DNA from: Ginsengibacter sp963792025
Lineage (GTDB): Bacteria > Bacteroidota > Bacteroidia > Chitinophagales > Chitinophagaceae
Length of the DNA: 64,000 nt
Assembly (NCBI GenBank): GCA_963792025.1
Contig: CAWBUS010000006.1
Span: 1 to 64,000, forward strand
Direction of reading: 5' to 3'
In this document: piece by piece, positions 10,222 through 20,356 of the stretch
How positions within the stretch are numbered: position 1 is the stretch's first letter
How the letters are laid out: each line of letters opens with the position of its first letter
Translations under genes and position numbers: made by a program
Notes under the pieces: model-generated
Told to the model about the DNA's origin: nothing
The model's database searches: none
The model's input: only the letters and a program-made list of their open reading frames with translations

Positions 10222-11436
10222 TTAGACCGCCTTTAATATGTCGTTATATTGAACTAAGTGTTCCTTTTCAAAATGTTCCATTACGAGAGCCGCCGCCCCA
10301 ATCAATTCCGCCTTCAGGCCTAATGTCGATATTTCAATATCTGTACTTTGCAAAAGCTTAGGAATACAATGTTCATTTAATGCCTGTTGAATTGGGGCAA
10401 GCCATATCTGCCCGGCTGACGAACCCCGCCCACTTAGAATGATTTTTTTCGGGTTCAACAGGTGAATTAATATTGCGATCCCCTTCCCGATGTTATAACC
10501 GGCTTTTGAGAAAAGCTCTATTGCAAATTGGTCTCCATCTTCAATTGCTTTAATTATGCCTTCAAAGGTAAGTTCAAGGTCGTCGAAAGGGAGCGAATTC
10601 AATTTTGAAAGTCTTCCGGATTTTAGTCCTTCTCTCGCTTTTTCTATAATTAGCAACAAAGAAGTTTCCGTTTCAAGACAACCTACTTTTCCACACCAGC
10701 ACAACTTCCCGTTGAGAAATAGTGGTATATGACTAAATTCACCAGCAAAGCCTTCGTGCCCTCTAAAAAGTTCCCCATTAAGAATCATTCCAAGCCCAAT
10801 TCCCCATCCAATATTAACCACCATAGCGTTTTTTTCGCCACGTGCACCTCCAAAATAATATTCCGCCAATGCTATGAGGCTCGAATCGTTATCGATAAAT
10901 ACCGGCAATCCTATTTTATCGAAAATATGTTTTGTGATGCTTTTGTTACCAGGCAATGGCAAGAATGAATAATTGATGCCCTTTTTTACATTTACAAAAC
11001 CCGGCATACCTATTCCTATGCCGACAAATTTTTCTTTTGATATTCCGGACGATTCAATTACGCCCGCAATTTTTTCCCTCAAGACCTCGAGAGCATCAGG
11101 ATTATCGGGTAACGGCAAGATAACTTTCTCGATAGGTGAAACAAAATTATTATGCATATCCATGATAGCAATTTTAGTAACAAACTGATCCATCGCGACA
11201 GACACTAAATACATCATATCCTTTTGGATCGAGTATGTTAATGGCCGCCTGCCTCCAGTTGATGGAGCATAACCAGTTTCTATTACCAAATTTTCAGTCA
11301 TCAATTCTTCAATTAACTTTGCAGTTATAGGAAAACTCTTACGTATCCTTGTACTTAAATCCACACAAGACAGGTTATCTTCAAAGTATAACTCCTTCAA
11401 AATTTTACTCCGGAATAATAACTTCTTTTGAGTCAT
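10222..11436 (-). CDS. ROK-family transcriptional repressor (NagC/Mlc type)
   Basis: The N-terminal 65 residues are a winged helix (FRSKILKELYFEDNLSCVDLSTRI, STGGRRPLTYSI wing). The ROK sugar-binding fold follows: GIGIGMPGFV, FIDNDSSLIALAEYYFG, and the zinc motif CWCGKVGCLE, which supplies the structural Cys residues. At 404 residues it matches the NagC/Mlc family. Such proteins repress until a sugar or sugar phosphate binds. It sits directly upstream of susCD on the same strand and probably controls that pair and perhaps the fucosidase. It is not the kinase; the separate kinase domain is in the ROK-PMI fusion. Confidence 0.9.
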   Translation of the reverse strand: MTQKKLLFRSKILKELYFEDNLSCVDLSTRIRKSFPITAKLIEELMTENLVIETGYAPSTGGRRPLTYSIQKDMMYLVSVAMDQFVTKIAIMDMHNNFVSPIEKVILPLPDNPDALEVLREKIAGVIESSGISKEKFVGIGIGMPGFVNVKKGINYSFLPLPGNKSITKHIFDKIGLPVFIDNDSSLIALAEYYFGGARGEKNAMVVNIGWGIGLGMILNGELFRGHEGFAGEFSHIPLFLNGKLCWCGKVGCLETETSLLLIIEKAREGLKSGRLSKLNSLPFDDLELTFEGIIKAIEDGDQFAIELFSKAGYNIGKGIAILIHLLNPKKIILSGRGSSAGQIWLAPIQQALNEHCIPKLLQSTDIEISTLGLKAELIGAAALVMEHFEKEHLVQYNDILKAV

Positions 11437-11766
11437 GCTATTTTCTCTTTAAGAGTTCCTGCCTTATTAGTTTTAAAACAAAGCTATTGATTCTTATTAA
11501 AATATTAAAGAAGTTTGCCACTTTTTTTTAACCTTTTATTAATATTGATCATAATCTGCTTGAAATAAAGCTGTTAGCAATCGAAATATTTTTTTAAGGA
11601 ATTGATGAAAATCAGTCCAAATGTTAAGAAATATGTATCGTCGCGACTGATCCGATGAAAGTATTCCCGGGCGGAGAACCTTTTAAAATAATTGGAAATA
11701 ATTTATAGGTAAGGTAAATAAGCAACAGGTACTTACTTTACAGGCAACGTAATTAATTTCGGTGCA
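11437..11766. other. Intergenic stretch between the ROK regulator and the fucosidase
   Basis: AT-rich, 330 bp, between two minus-strand genes. It must hold the regulator promoter and the fucosidase 3' end. I see no coding ORF, strong hairpin or repeat in it. Confidence 0.4.
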
Positions 11767-13113
11767 TCAATTTAGGCCACCCTGTCCCCGATATAATCGT
11801 ACCGGCTCATCCAGTTTTAACTTTAATACCGTTATATAAGGGTCTTTATCCTGCAGAGGTACATTGATAAAAACGAGCCCGGGAACAGGGCTCCACGATA
11901 TTTTACCTACTATTTTTGGTTGTAAATGTTTGGTCGTTCCTACTACCTGGATGTCCTTAATTTTATTGATTAATCCCTTAAGCATCACATTTCCGGTGGT
12001 TTGCCCCGGTAAAAAGAGATAAAGAATTGTGGAATCTTTTGACATGGTGGTTGGCCCATAAAAGTGCCCTTGTGGTAAGCCGGGTAATGTCCCAAAAATT
12101 GCTTCTCCATTTTTTTTGTTCCACTTTCCCAGTTCCTTTAAAATATGTACTTGTTCAGCAGTAATAGTTCCATCGGCTTTGGGGCCAATGTCAAGTAACA
12201 GGTTTCCTCCATTGCTCACAGCGTCAACAAAAATGCTGATCACTTCAAATGGTGTTTTATAGTTCGTATCATCGGGATGATATCCCCAATTGTTATTGGT
12301 TGTCATGCACAGTTCCCACCAATTAAATTTTGGCCGGCTAACAGGAAAATTTTGCTCCGGTGTATCGTAATCGCCATATCCCTGGAGCCTGCCATTTATA
12401 ATGGCATTAGGATTTACGCTCAAAATTTCTCCCCTCACTTTTTGAGCCTGCCATTCTTCCGGACTATGTTCCCAATCGCCATCAAACCACCATAGGTCGG
12501 GTTTATATAATTGATTTACTTCTGCTATTTGCGCCTGGAAAAACTGTTGAAACTTCTCCCATCTTTTCGGGTAGTCGGCTACGTTATACCTGCTGCTGTC
12601 TTTCAAAAATCCCGGGTAATCAGGATAACTCCAATCTATTAATGAAAAGTAAGCGCCTCTCCTGATGCCATCTTTATCCAATGCTTTGTAAAAAGGTTTT
12701 AATACATCGCGTTTGGCAGGCGTATTATCCACCACATTATAATGATTTTGTTTGGTAGGCCATAATGCAACGCCATCGTGGTGCTTGGTGGTGATGACCG
12801 CGTAGCGTGCGCCACTCTCTTTTATCAAATCAGCCCATGCCTGTGGATCATATTTTGAGGCAGTAAAGCCAGTTAATTGCTTCATATAATTTTCAAAACT
12901 GATTTTTTTATTGTGGAAACTCCAGCTTTCATCAATACCATTAACCGAATAGATACCCCAGTGTATGAAGATGCCCAGCTTTGCATCGGCAAACCATTGC
13001 ATTTTTTCCCGAATGGAATCAGGATTGATTTTTTGTTGCGCCATGACAGGCCTGGCGGAAATAAAAGCAACAAATATTAAAAGCCCATATAATAAAAAAT
13101 ACTTTCTTTTCAT
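11767..13113 (-). CDS. Secreted alpha-L-fucosidase (GH29)
   Basis: Retaining exo-glycosidase that removes terminal alpha-L-fucose. Signal peptide to about residue 25 (cleavage at VMAQQ). GH29 motifs in order: FADAKLGIFIHWGIYSV at 41-57, YAVITTKHHDGVALW at 104-118, and DLWWFDGDWE with the likely nucleophile Asp211. NGGNLLLDIGPKADG closes the barrel. Its 448 residues fit a catalytic domain with a small C-terminal beta-sandwich. It acts in the periplasm or at the outer membrane on glycans captured by the adjacent SusCD. The family assignment is firm; linkage preference is unknown. Confidence 0.94.
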   Translation of the reverse strand: MKRKYFLLYGLLIFVAFISARPVMAQQKINPDSIREKMQWFADAKLGIFIHWGIYSVNGIDESWSFHNKKISFENYMKQLTGFTASKYDPQAWADLIKESGARYAVITTKHHDGVALWPTKQNHYNVVDNTPAKRDVLKPFYKALDKDGIRRGAYFSLIDWSYPDYPGFLKDSSRYNVADYPKRWEKFQQFFQAQIAEVNQLYKPDLWWFDGDWEHSPEEWQAQKVRGEILSVNPNAIINGRLQGYGDYDTPEQNFPVSRPKFNWWELCMTTNNNWGYHPDDTNYKTPFEVISIFVDAVSNGGNLLLDIGPKADGTITAEQVHILKELGKWNKKNGEAIFGTLPGLPQGHFYGPTTMSKDSTILYLFLPGQTTGNVMLKGLINKIKDIQVVGTTKHLQPKIVGKISWSPVPGLVFINVPLQDKDPYITVLKLKLDEPVRLYRGQGGLN

Positions 13114-13259
13114 TGTGTAAAATTCAAGATTAAATACTTAGATAATTTAGATTTTCCGGTTATGTTGTTACTGACTAATTAAAGTCATTAAATTAATTCA
13201 CAAATAATAAAAATTGGTTTTTTTACGAAACAAAACCAAAATCGTTGTCAGTTAATTGG

Positions 13260-14819
13260 CTATTTAAACTTATCGTTCCGCAAAATAAGAACCTGCGGAA
13301 ATGAAACGACACCCTTGTAAAGAAGTTTGGTAAGCTCTGACATGCTATAGATGTAGGATCCTAAAAATATGTCTTTGTCACCATCCTTGTCAATATCGCC
13401 GATATCCATTGTCAGCCATTTGCCTTTAGCAGCCAGTTCTGTGGTTGAGGCTGTAAACTTTAAGTCGCCTTTATTCTCCAAATACATAAAAGATTGTTCC
13501 GGTTTGGCCGGGTCATCATAAAATGATATTGCAGCAATGTCAAGATCACCATCGCCATCAAAATCACACGCCATTGCTTTACTGGCTCCATAAAAAGGAA
13601 TAAATAATTTCTCCGTAAAATTATTCTTTCCATCATTCATAAATATTCTTATACCGTGATAATATTTTTTTATAGGCGACAGATCCCAGTTATCTCCGTT
13701 AGTTAAAAGTATATCCGGATGGCCATCATGATTGAAATCGGCAGTTTCAAAATAACTAACTCCATAAACAGGGGGAAACTGGTAAAGAATCTTTTCAGTA
13801 AACTGGCCGTTTCCCTGGTTCAGAAAAAGAACCAGTTCTTCCTTAGCCTGCGCCATCAACGCGATTATATCCGGTTTGCCATCTCCATTAAAATCTTTTA
13901 CTTCAACTTTTCTTGCACCGGGCTGAAGCGCTAAAACATGTTCCTTATTAGGATCACCTCCATCAAACCAACTTAACTTTCCCGTATGATTTCCGAATTG
14001 ACAGATGATCAAATCTTTTTTCCCATCACCATTCAAATCGGCATCTGCAAATTGAACAGGCCGGGCAAGCTTTTCAAATTCTTTAATTTGAAGTTCGGAA
14101 ACAACAGAACCTGAATCGGCGATATAAAGTCTTCCCTCCTTTTTTTCCGATGGACTTATCGATCCGATGCAAAGCACGCGTGGAACACCAGGTGCCGGAA
14201 AATCAACATCAACCGGCGGACTATCAACTTTCCAGGAAGCACTAACCTGCAGATCATTATTTATGGCATATAATTCATTGTTAGCATCGCCGACATATAA
14301 CAATGACGAAGTGGTATCAAATTTAACCATACAGGTCTTAGGCGTTAATTTCTGCCCTATAAAAACTTCCTCCGCATGAAAACCTTTTAGTTCATTTTGA
14401 AATGGCAACACTCCCTTTTGTGGTAGCGGCTTTTGAGGTGCTGTTTGAACATAATAGTTAACGATCTTCTGCCAGTTATCTTTTGTAATGAGAGGTTCCA
14501 GCGGATATACATTTTCAGCCTTGACAATTTCGGCCTCATCTGGCTTCATATCAGCATACGGATCCTCGCCTGCTTTTCTTATTCCAAGGCGCCAACCCAT
14601 ATTTTGCAGTACACTTTTTTGCCATGTTGATTTATCAAGCAAGGTGGGTGAAGGGAATATATGGCAGGTGGCACAATAAATTTTAGCAAGTTCCTCGCCT
14701 GTTTGAACAGGTTTATATAAAGGATCTCTTTTGCTGGATCCGGCAAGTTTTGAAAATGATGTTATGAACAGGGAAAAAAGAATAATTATCGCGGGGGTTA
14801 ATAAATTATTCTTTTTCAT
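13260..14819 (-). CDS. Secreted c-type cytochrome / FG-GAP (VCBS) repeat protein
   Basis: A signal-anchor-like N-terminus is followed by a small cytochrome c domain with CATCH at 49-53 (haem-binding CxxCH) and an LPQKG linker. At least five FG-GAP/VCBS repeats then form a beta-propeller with calcium-type loops: DLNGDGKKD, DFNGDGKPD, DFNHDGHPD, DFDGDGDLD and DIDKDGDKD. Total 519 residues. Function is unknown; a haem domain joined to a propeller suggests a periplasmic redox or binding role. It lies 146 bp upstream of the fucosidase on the same strand and may belong to the same locus. Confidence 0.75.
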   Translation of the reverse strand: MKKNNLLTPAIIILFSLFITSFSKLAGSSKRDPLYKPVQTGEELAKIYCATCHIFPSPTLLDKSTWQKSVLQNMGWRLGIRKAGEDPYADMKPDEAEIVKAENVYPLEPLITKDNWQKIVNYYVQTAPQKPLPQKGVLPFQNELKGFHAEEVFIGQKLTPKTCMVKFDTTSSLLYVGDANNELYAINNDLQVSASWKVDSPPVDVDFPAPGVPRVLCIGSISPSEKKEGRLYIADSGSVVSELQIKEFEKLARPVQFADADLNGDGKKDLIICQFGNHTGKLSWFDGGDPNKEHVLALQPGARKVEVKDFNGDGKPDIIALMAQAKEELVLFLNQGNGQFTEKILYQFPPVYGVSYFETADFNHDGHPDILLTNGDNWDLSPIKKYYHGIRIFMNDGKNNFTEKLFIPFYGASKAMACDFDGDGDLDIAAISFYDDPAKPEQSFMYLENKGDLKFTASTTELAAKGKWLTMDIGDIDKDGDKDIFLGSYIYSMSELTKLLYKGVVSFPQVLILRNDKFK

Positions 14820-15127
14820 TTTTGAATTTTCAGGCGCTAAATTATTAATAAGATTCTATTGTATGGTTAAAGAAAAATAAAACATGCCAGATTTTTTGTG
14901 AATTGTATAATAGGACAGATACATTGTTAATTTAGTTAATCCTCATATATCTAAGTACAAAACTAGTTAAGAACGAATTTCTCTAAAAAATATCAATTAG
15001 TAAAAAGTTAATTGACTTAATGGTTTCGTGTAATCAGACAGTAATAAGCAGGTGTGAAAAACTCATTTAATTTGTTTATCTCATATTTGTGATTAAAAAA
15101 TAAATTCGAATTATTTAATTATCTGCT
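14820..15127. other. Divergent promoter region
   Basis: 308 bp of AT-rich DNA between the minus-strand cytochrome/FG-GAP gene and the plus-strand hydrolase. It must contain both promoters. No additional gene or clear dyad was seen. Confidence 0.4.
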
Positions 15128-17599
15128 ATGAATAAGCTTAGATTTTCACTGGTAGTCGCTCTTGTTTTTTCCACTTCACATTTATTTTCGCAGGACACTA
15201 TTTATTTTAAAAATGGATTTATGATAGCTGCGCCCGCACAATACGGACGTGAAGCTATTGTTACAGACGAGCTGGCTTACCGCCTTTATACCGATGAGCT
15301 CAAAAGGCCGGTGGAAGGCGAGGTTTTTGGCAAAGATGAGGATGGACAAGACATAAGCTGGCAACCTCTTGTTGCTGACAGTCTAAACAGGTTAAGACCA
15401 CTAACGAGGCCAGATAGACGCAGACGGCGCTTTGGCGGAGACTATATTTATCTCACCTACAATTCTGATAAAAAACAACCTGCGTTATTAAATGTAAAGG
15501 GCAATAGTTTCCTGTTCTTAAATGGTCAACTTCATACAGGCGATCCGTACGGTTCCGGTTGGCTCTATATTCCTGTGGAACTTAAAAAAGGTTTGAATGA
15601 ATTTTATGTACGCGGCTATTTTCAAACGACTGCCAGCCTGATTTTTCCAAAGAAACAGGTTTCAATAAACACGGAAGACCCAACACTTCCGTTTATTGTT
15701 TTGACACATAATAATAATCTGCTGCATGGTGCGATTGTAATCTTAAATACGTCCGGCAAAGAACTAAAAAACCTGCAAATAAAAAGTAATATTGAGGGCA
15801 GGGAACTAATTACTTCTTTACCCACAATACCATCTTTAGCATCGAGGAAAGTAAGTTTTGATTTTGATGCAGGCAATGTTTCAAAAAAAGATAAATACAA
15901 TTGCAAACTAACGTTGCTGGATAAGGGCAAAGTGCTTGATGAGAAAATAATAAGTATTGAAGCCGTAGATCCTTCGGATCATTATAGCGAAACCTTTACC
16001 AGCGATATAGATGGAAGCCTCCAGTATTATGCAGTAACGCCTCAATCAACTCCTCATGATAACTCTGCTTTGTTCTTATCAGTTCATGGCGCTGGTGTTG
16101 AGGCGATAGGACAAGCGAGAGCCTATCATTCTAAAGATTGGGGAACTTTAGTTGCAGCAACCAATCGTCGTCCCCGCGGTTTTAACTGGGAAGATTGGGG
16201 AAGATTAGATGCGCTGGAAGTACTAAATATTGCAAAAAAAGAATTTCATCCGGATCCTCAACATATCTATCTTACCGGTCATTCAATGGGCGGACATGGA
16301 ACCTGGTTTTTAGGAGCGACATACCCGGATAAATGGGCAGCCATCGGCGCCTGCTCCGGCTATCCCACATTAAAAGAATATGGCTCTGCAGATGGTTTGG
16401 TGCCTGATAGCAGCAGATCCACGATGGAACAAATATTGTTGAGAGCGGGCAACCAAAGTGACGTAATTAAGCTGGCTCATAATTATAAAGCATTTGGCGT
16501 CTATATTTTACATGGCGATTCTGACAAGGTGGTACCTGTAAAATATGCCAGGCAAATGAGAAAAGTGCTTGGAGATTTCCAGGCGGATTTTAGTTATTAT
16601 GAATATCCCGGCGGAGAACATTGGTTTGGCAACCAAAGTGTGGACTGGAAACCTCTTTTTGATTTTTTTAAATGGCACTCCTTGCCAGTGGATACCGCAG
16701 TTAATTCGATAGATTTTACTACTGCAAGCCCGGGAATTTCTGCAGACTATCATTGGATTTCCATTCAGCAACAAATTCACCCCTTAGAATTGAGCCATAT
16801 TCAATTATTAAGAAATAAATTAAAGAACAATATATCAGGAGCCACTGAAAATATTCATTTATTAAAAATGGCGCTTAATGATTTTAATGCCGGAAGTGAG
16901 GTGAATATTGAACTGGACAATAATTCACTTCATTACAAAACGGTTAGTAACAACGACAGTATTTTTCTTTTGCATGAAAACAATCGATGGTCTTTTGCGG
17001 ATAGGCCTTCCAGTTATGAAAAGGATCCGCAGCGATATGGCACCTTTAAAGAAGCCTTCAATCATAAAATGATCTTTGTATATGGAACCAGTGGCAACAA
17101 GGTGGAAAATGAATGGGATTTTAATAAAGCAAAATACGATGCAGAAACATGGTATTATCGCGGTAATGGCGCAGTTGATATTATACCTGACAAAGAATAT
17201 TCTATTGAAAAATATCCGGGAAGAAATGTAGTTATTTATGGAAATGCCAATTCAAATTCGGCATGGAAAAGTCTGCTGGCCGATTGCCCTATAACGGTAA
17301 CGCGTAGTGGCATTAAAGCAGGTGACAAAAACTTTACCGGTGATGACCTTGGAGCCTATTTTGTATGGCCGATGAAAAATTCACCATTAAATTCGATAGG
17401 CGTGATAGCCGGTACTGGCATCAATGGAATGAATGCAGCAAACCCAAATCAATACTTTGCCGGCGCCAGTGGATTTCCCGACTTTATGATCTTTAGGTTA
17501 GGCATGTTGCAATCAGGCGCCGATAAAGTGGAGATGGCCGGTTTTTTTGATAATAATTGGAAACTTATGCCAGAAGAAATGGTGAGCAATGCAAATTAA
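15128..17599 (+). CDS. Secreted alpha/beta-hydrolase of the prolyl oligopeptidase/esterase type
   Basis: 823 residues with a signal peptide ending near FSQ (21-22). An N-terminal beta-rich region (about 25-290) precedes the hydrolase core. GHSMGG gives nucleophile Ser386, HGDSDKVVP supplies the acid (Asp464 or Asp466) and GGEHWF gives His498. An additional C-terminal domain of about 300 residues follows. The layout resembles secreted peptidase_S9 or PHB-depolymerase-like esterases attached to polysaccharide loci, where some act as carbohydrate esterases. The true substrate is unknown. It is transcribed away from the fucosidase group but may serve the same glycan. Confidence 0.75.
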   Translation: MNKLRFSLVVALVFSTSHLFSQDTIYFKNGFMIAAPAQYGREAIVTDELAYRLYTDELKRPVEGEVFGKDEDGQDISWQPLVADSLNRLRPLTRPDRRRRRFGGDYIYLTYNSDKKQPALLNVKGNSFLFLNGQLHTGDPYGSGWLYIPVELKKGLNEFYVRGYFQTTASLIFPKKQVSINTEDPTLPFIVLTHNNNLLHGAIVILNTSGKELKNLQIKSNIEGRELITSLPTIPSLASRKVSFDFDAGNVSKKDKYNCKLTLLDKGKVLDEKIISIEAVDPSDHYSETFTSDIDGSLQYYAVTPQSTPHDNSALFLSVHGAGVEAIGQARAYHSKDWGTLVAATNRRPRGFNWEDWGRLDALEVLNIAKKEFHPDPQHIYLTGHSMGGHGTWFLGATYPDKWAAIGACSGYPTLKEYGSADGLVPDSSRSTMEQILLRAGNQSDVIKLAHNYKAFGVYILHGDSDKVVPVKYARQMRKVLGDFQADFSYYEYPGGEHWFGNQSVDWKPLFDFFKWHSLPVDTAVNSIDFTTASPGISADYHWISIQQQIHPLELSHIQLLRNKLKNNISGATENIHLLKMALNDFNAGSEVNIELDNNSLHYKTVSNNDSIFLLHENNRWSFADRPSSYEKDPQRYGTFKEAFNHKMIFVYGTSGNKVENEWDFNKAKYDAETWYYRGNGAVDIIPDKEYSIEKYPGRNVVIYGNANSNSAWKSLLADCPITVTRSGIKAGDKNFTGDDLGAYFVWPMKNSPLNSIGVIAGTGINGMNAANPNQYFAGASGFPDFMIFRLGMLQSGADKVEMAGFFDNNWKLMPEEMVSNAN

Positions 17600-17804
17600 C
17601 TCCGGAATGGAATTCCTAATTCCTGATTAAATCCGTTATATCAATAACTGCCGGTACAGTATAAGTTAAATGTGGATAAATGGGAATGAGGATAAAAATA
17701 GTTGGTGAATTTATTCTCAAATCAAGTTTAACTTTCTAAATAAAATTATTTGGAAAATGTTTTTTCAATCAATTACAATTAACCCTACAAAAACGATTTA
17801 AATA

Positions 17805-18110
17805 CTATTTCTTCAAATCAGCGGCAGCTATATTTTTTTCAGGGTCTTTCAAAAATTCATCTTTACATTCCTTTGAACAAAAGCCCAGCACTTTGCCTTT
17901 ATAATGTGCAGTATCTCCAATGCCAGCAGACACTGGCATTCCGCAGGAAGGATCTCTTTTGTTATCTACCATGGCAGCAGTAATTTTCACCGTATCGGCA
18001 TTTGCTGAAATAGATGCAACAGGTTCAGGAATTTTTTTGCCCTGATCGCCACAAGAACTAATTAAGACGGAGCCGGTAAAAAAGATAATCAGGATTGAAA
18101 TGTTTTTCAT
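17805..18110 (-). CDS. YHS-domain lipoprotein
   Basis: A 101-residue lipoprotein: signal with lipobox LISSC (Cys20), then a YHS metal-binding-like domain with RDPSCGMPVSAG, then GKVLGFCSKECKDEFLKDPEK. The paired Cys pattern (C...CxxxC) resembles TRASH/YHS domains linked to copper or other soft-metal handling. It has its own promoter region and no obvious partner. Confidence 0.75.
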   Translation of the reverse strand: MKNISILIIFFTGSVLISSCGDQGKKIPEPVASISANADTVKITAAMVDNKRDPSCGMPVSAGIGDTAHYKGKVLGFCSKECKDEFLKDPEKNIAAADLKK

Positions 18111-18201
18111 CGTAGAATTTTTTATGCAAATTTATTTCATTTTAGCCGGAATGAGCCCATACCAAAGTTTCTATCATATTGAAATAAAAAATAAATAAAA
18201 A

Positions 18202-18504
18202 TTAGTTTTCAATTATTGTTTCGAAATGTTCCACCGTTGGAAATGGATCATAATAATGATGTAACAATTCTTTCCAAAGTTTGTATTGCTCAGATTTCCT
18301 GAATCCTTCAGTATGGTCTTCCAAAGTATTCCAATCTACTAACAGCAGGTACTTGTTAGTTTGTTCGATGCATCTTTTTAGCGAGTGGCTTTTGTATCCG
18401 TTTATTGAACTGATATATTTTCCCGCTATCCTAAAATCTTTTTCAAACTGATCTTCCTGTCCTTTCCTTACTATTAACAAAGCAACTTCCTGTACGATGA
18501 TCAA
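18202..18504 (-). CDS. Antibiotic biosynthesis monooxygenase (ABM) domain protein
   Basis: About 100 residues forming a ferredoxin-like ABM fold (IIVQEVALLIVRKGQEDQFEKDF, GYKSHSLKRCIE, KYLLLVDWNTLEDHTEGFRKSEQY). I chose the TTG at 18504, two bases after the upstream GNAT stop, because upstream in-frame sequence only shadows that gene. Small ABM proteins act in quinone or haem chemistry or stress; no specific reaction can be given. It is probably translationally coupled to the GNAT gene. Confidence 0.7.
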   Translation of the reverse strand: MIIVQEVALLIVRKGQEDQFEKDFRIAGKYISSINGYKSHSLKRCIEQTNKYLLLVDWNTLEDHTEGFRKSEQYKLWKELLHHYYDPFPTVEHFETIIEN

Positions 18505-18505
18505 A

Positions 18506-18949
18506 TTATTTATGCCCTTTAAATATCCATTCCCAAACTTCTCCATCCTCCGGATCGATAACAGTCCCACCGAAAACAAACTCATTCTTTTTGAGAAGTT
18601 TCGTGGAGAAGTTTTCTTCAGGCAATGTTCGTGCTGTGATTGTTACCGAAGAATCCGTTTTCAATGACAAGTCTACCAACTGCTTGCAGATTGATGTGCC
18701 AATTCCACGGTTACGATACTTTTCAAATGTTCCATAAGCTATTTCAACAATTCCATTAACAGGCTTTCCTTTAAAAGCTGCGGCGCCTACTAATTCATTC
18801 TCAATTTTAACATAATAAGAAATCCATGGTGGGTTATATCCTACTTTTTTATAAAAATCAATCGTCATGTAAATTGAATCCTGGCATAAGGGATTTTCAA
18901 CAAATGCGCCATTCTCTTCGAGTAACTCTTTTATTGGGACCAACTCCAT
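18506..18949 (-). CDS. GNAT-family N-acetyltransferase
   Basis: 147 residues with the GNAT acetyl-CoA motif A around YRNRGIGTSICKQLVDLSL (R/Q-x-x-G-x-G/A form, NRGIGTS) and the preceding strand VGAAAFKGKPVNGIVEIAYGTF. Acceptor substrate unknown. It starts 13 bp past the thrC stop, so it could be read through from the thr operon, although no role in threonine synthesis is expected. Confidence 0.82.
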   Translation of the reverse strand: MELVPIKELLEENGAFVENPLCQDSIYMTIDFYKKVGYNPPWISYYVKIENELVGAAAFKGKPVNGIVEIAYGTFEKYRNRGIGTSICKQLVDLSLKTDSSVTITARTLPEENFSTKLLKKNEFVFGGTVIDPEDGEVWEWIFKGHK

Positions 18950-18961
18950 CTAATATATTTT

Positions 18962-20257
18962 TTACGACAGTAAATAATATTTCAGTTCCTCGTAATTCGC
19001 TTTTAATTTAATGCTTCGCTTTTTCAATACTAACAAATCATTTACCAAAGCAGGCATTGGAATTTTTTCATTAATGATTGGTTCCACTACATCATAAAAT
19101 TTTACCGGGTGTGCAGTTTCCAAAAACATTCCCTTCATATTGGGATGCTCTTCTAAGTATTTTTTAAGCGCCCCATAACCAACCGCACCATGGGGATCTA
19201 ATAAATAATCATCATTCAAATAAACTTCTTTTAAAATACCTTTTGTCTCTTCATCGGAAAAGGAATAACTGCTCATAACATTTTTGAGCGATTGAAATTC
19301 TTTATGAAACAATTCAAGTATCCGCACAAAGTTGCTGGGGCTTCCTACATCCATTGCATTAGATATTGTTGCAACAGATTTTTTTGGCACATAATTACCC
19401 GTCTGTAAATATTCTGTTACAACATTATTATCATTGCAAGCGGCAATAAAATGACTAACGGGCAACCCTGAACGATGCGCCAGCAATCCTGCACAGATGT
19501 TACCAAAGTTTCCACTGGGAACACTTATAACGGGAGGATTATTTTTATCATTCCATTGCTGATAGGCAAAGAAATAATAAAATTGTTGTGGCAGCCATCT
19601 TGCAACATTGATAGAATTTGCAGAAGTGAGAAATAGTTTCTTATTCAGATCGACATCCGCAAAAGCCTGTTTTACCATTTGCTGGCAATCATCAAATGTG
19701 CCATCAATTTCGAGCGCTTTTATATTTTTTCCTAAAGTGGTCAGTTGTAATTCCTGTACACTGCTCACCTTTCCCGAAGGATATAATATAACTACGTCTA
19801 CTCCTTCCACATCATAAAACCCGTTAGCGACAGCGCCGCCCGTATCGCCCGATGTTGCCACCAGCACGGTGACTTTTTGTTTGTTGTCTTTAACGAAGTA
19901 ACCAAGGCACCGACTCATGAATCTTGCGCCAACATCCTTAAATGCCAAAGTAGGTCCATGAAATAATTCAAGAGAAAAAATATCTTTTTCAACTTTTACT
20001 AAAGGAAAATCGAAATTGACCGTTTCAGCTACAATACGTTCAAGGTCCTTAGTTGGTATTAATTCACCTATATAAGGCTGAACAACTTTCAAGGCAATCT
20101 CTTCTTTAGAATATTTATTTATATTACTAATGAATCCTTTATCCAACATAGGAATTACTTCAGGAAAATATAAACCTTTGTCAGGCGCCTGGCCTTTAAT
20201 CGTCGCTTCTTTAAAATCGACTTTAGGAGAATTATTATTGGTACTGAAGTAAAGCAT
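18962..20257 (-). CDS. thrC: Threonine synthase
   Basis: PLP enzyme that converts O-phosphohomoserine to threonine. 431 residues from the ATG at 20257 (MLYFSTNNNSPKVDFKEA). The PLP lysine is in AFKDVGARF, phosphate-binding in ATSGDTGGAVANGF, and VPSGNFGNICAG is conserved. An upstream GTG extension would translate through the dispersed repeat at 20270 and was rejected. It is last in the thrABC order, about 100 bp after thrB. Confidence 0.95.
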   Translation of the reverse strand: MLYFSTNNNSPKVDFKEATIKGQAPDKGLYFPEVIPMLDKGFISNINKYSKEEIALKVVQPYIGELIPTKDLERIVAETVNFDFPLVKVEKDIFSLELFHGPTLAFKDVGARFMSRCLGYFVKDNKQKVTVLVATSGDTGGAVANGFYDVEGVDVVILYPSGKVSSVQELQLTTLGKNIKALEIDGTFDDCQQMVKQAFADVDLNKKLFLTSANSINVARWLPQQFYYFFAYQQWNDKNNPPVISVPSGNFGNICAGLLAHRSGLPVSHFIAACNDNNVVTEYLQTGNYVPKKSVATISNAMDVGSPSNFVRILELFHKEFQSLKNVMSSYSFSDEETKGILKEVYLNDDYLLDPHGAVGYGALKKYLEEHPNMKGMFLETAHPVKFYDVVEPIINEKIPMPALVNDLLVLKKRSIKLKANYEELKYYLLS

Positions 20258-20269
20258 AGAGAATTTCGG

Positions 20270-20300
20270 CCTCACCCCAACCCATCTCCAGGGGAGAGGG
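20270..20300. repeat. Dispersed palindromic repeat (CTCACCCC...AGGGGAGAGGG type)
   Basis: CCTCACCCCAACC followed by ATCTCC-AGGGGAGA-GGG, able to fold into a GC-rich hairpin between thrB and thrC. Its first arm recurs in reverse complement at 53401-53415. Strings of this kind are scattered between genes in many bacterial genomes. Confidence 0.55.
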
Positions 20301-20356
20301 AACTATACACCTTGGCTTGCATTGTTTATTGGGATTGACTTTTGTTTGTTTAATGA

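Noticed and set aside
20258..20275. Upstream GTG start for thrC
   Set aside because: The six extra residues are encoded by a dispersed repeat; the family N-terminus begins at MLYFST.
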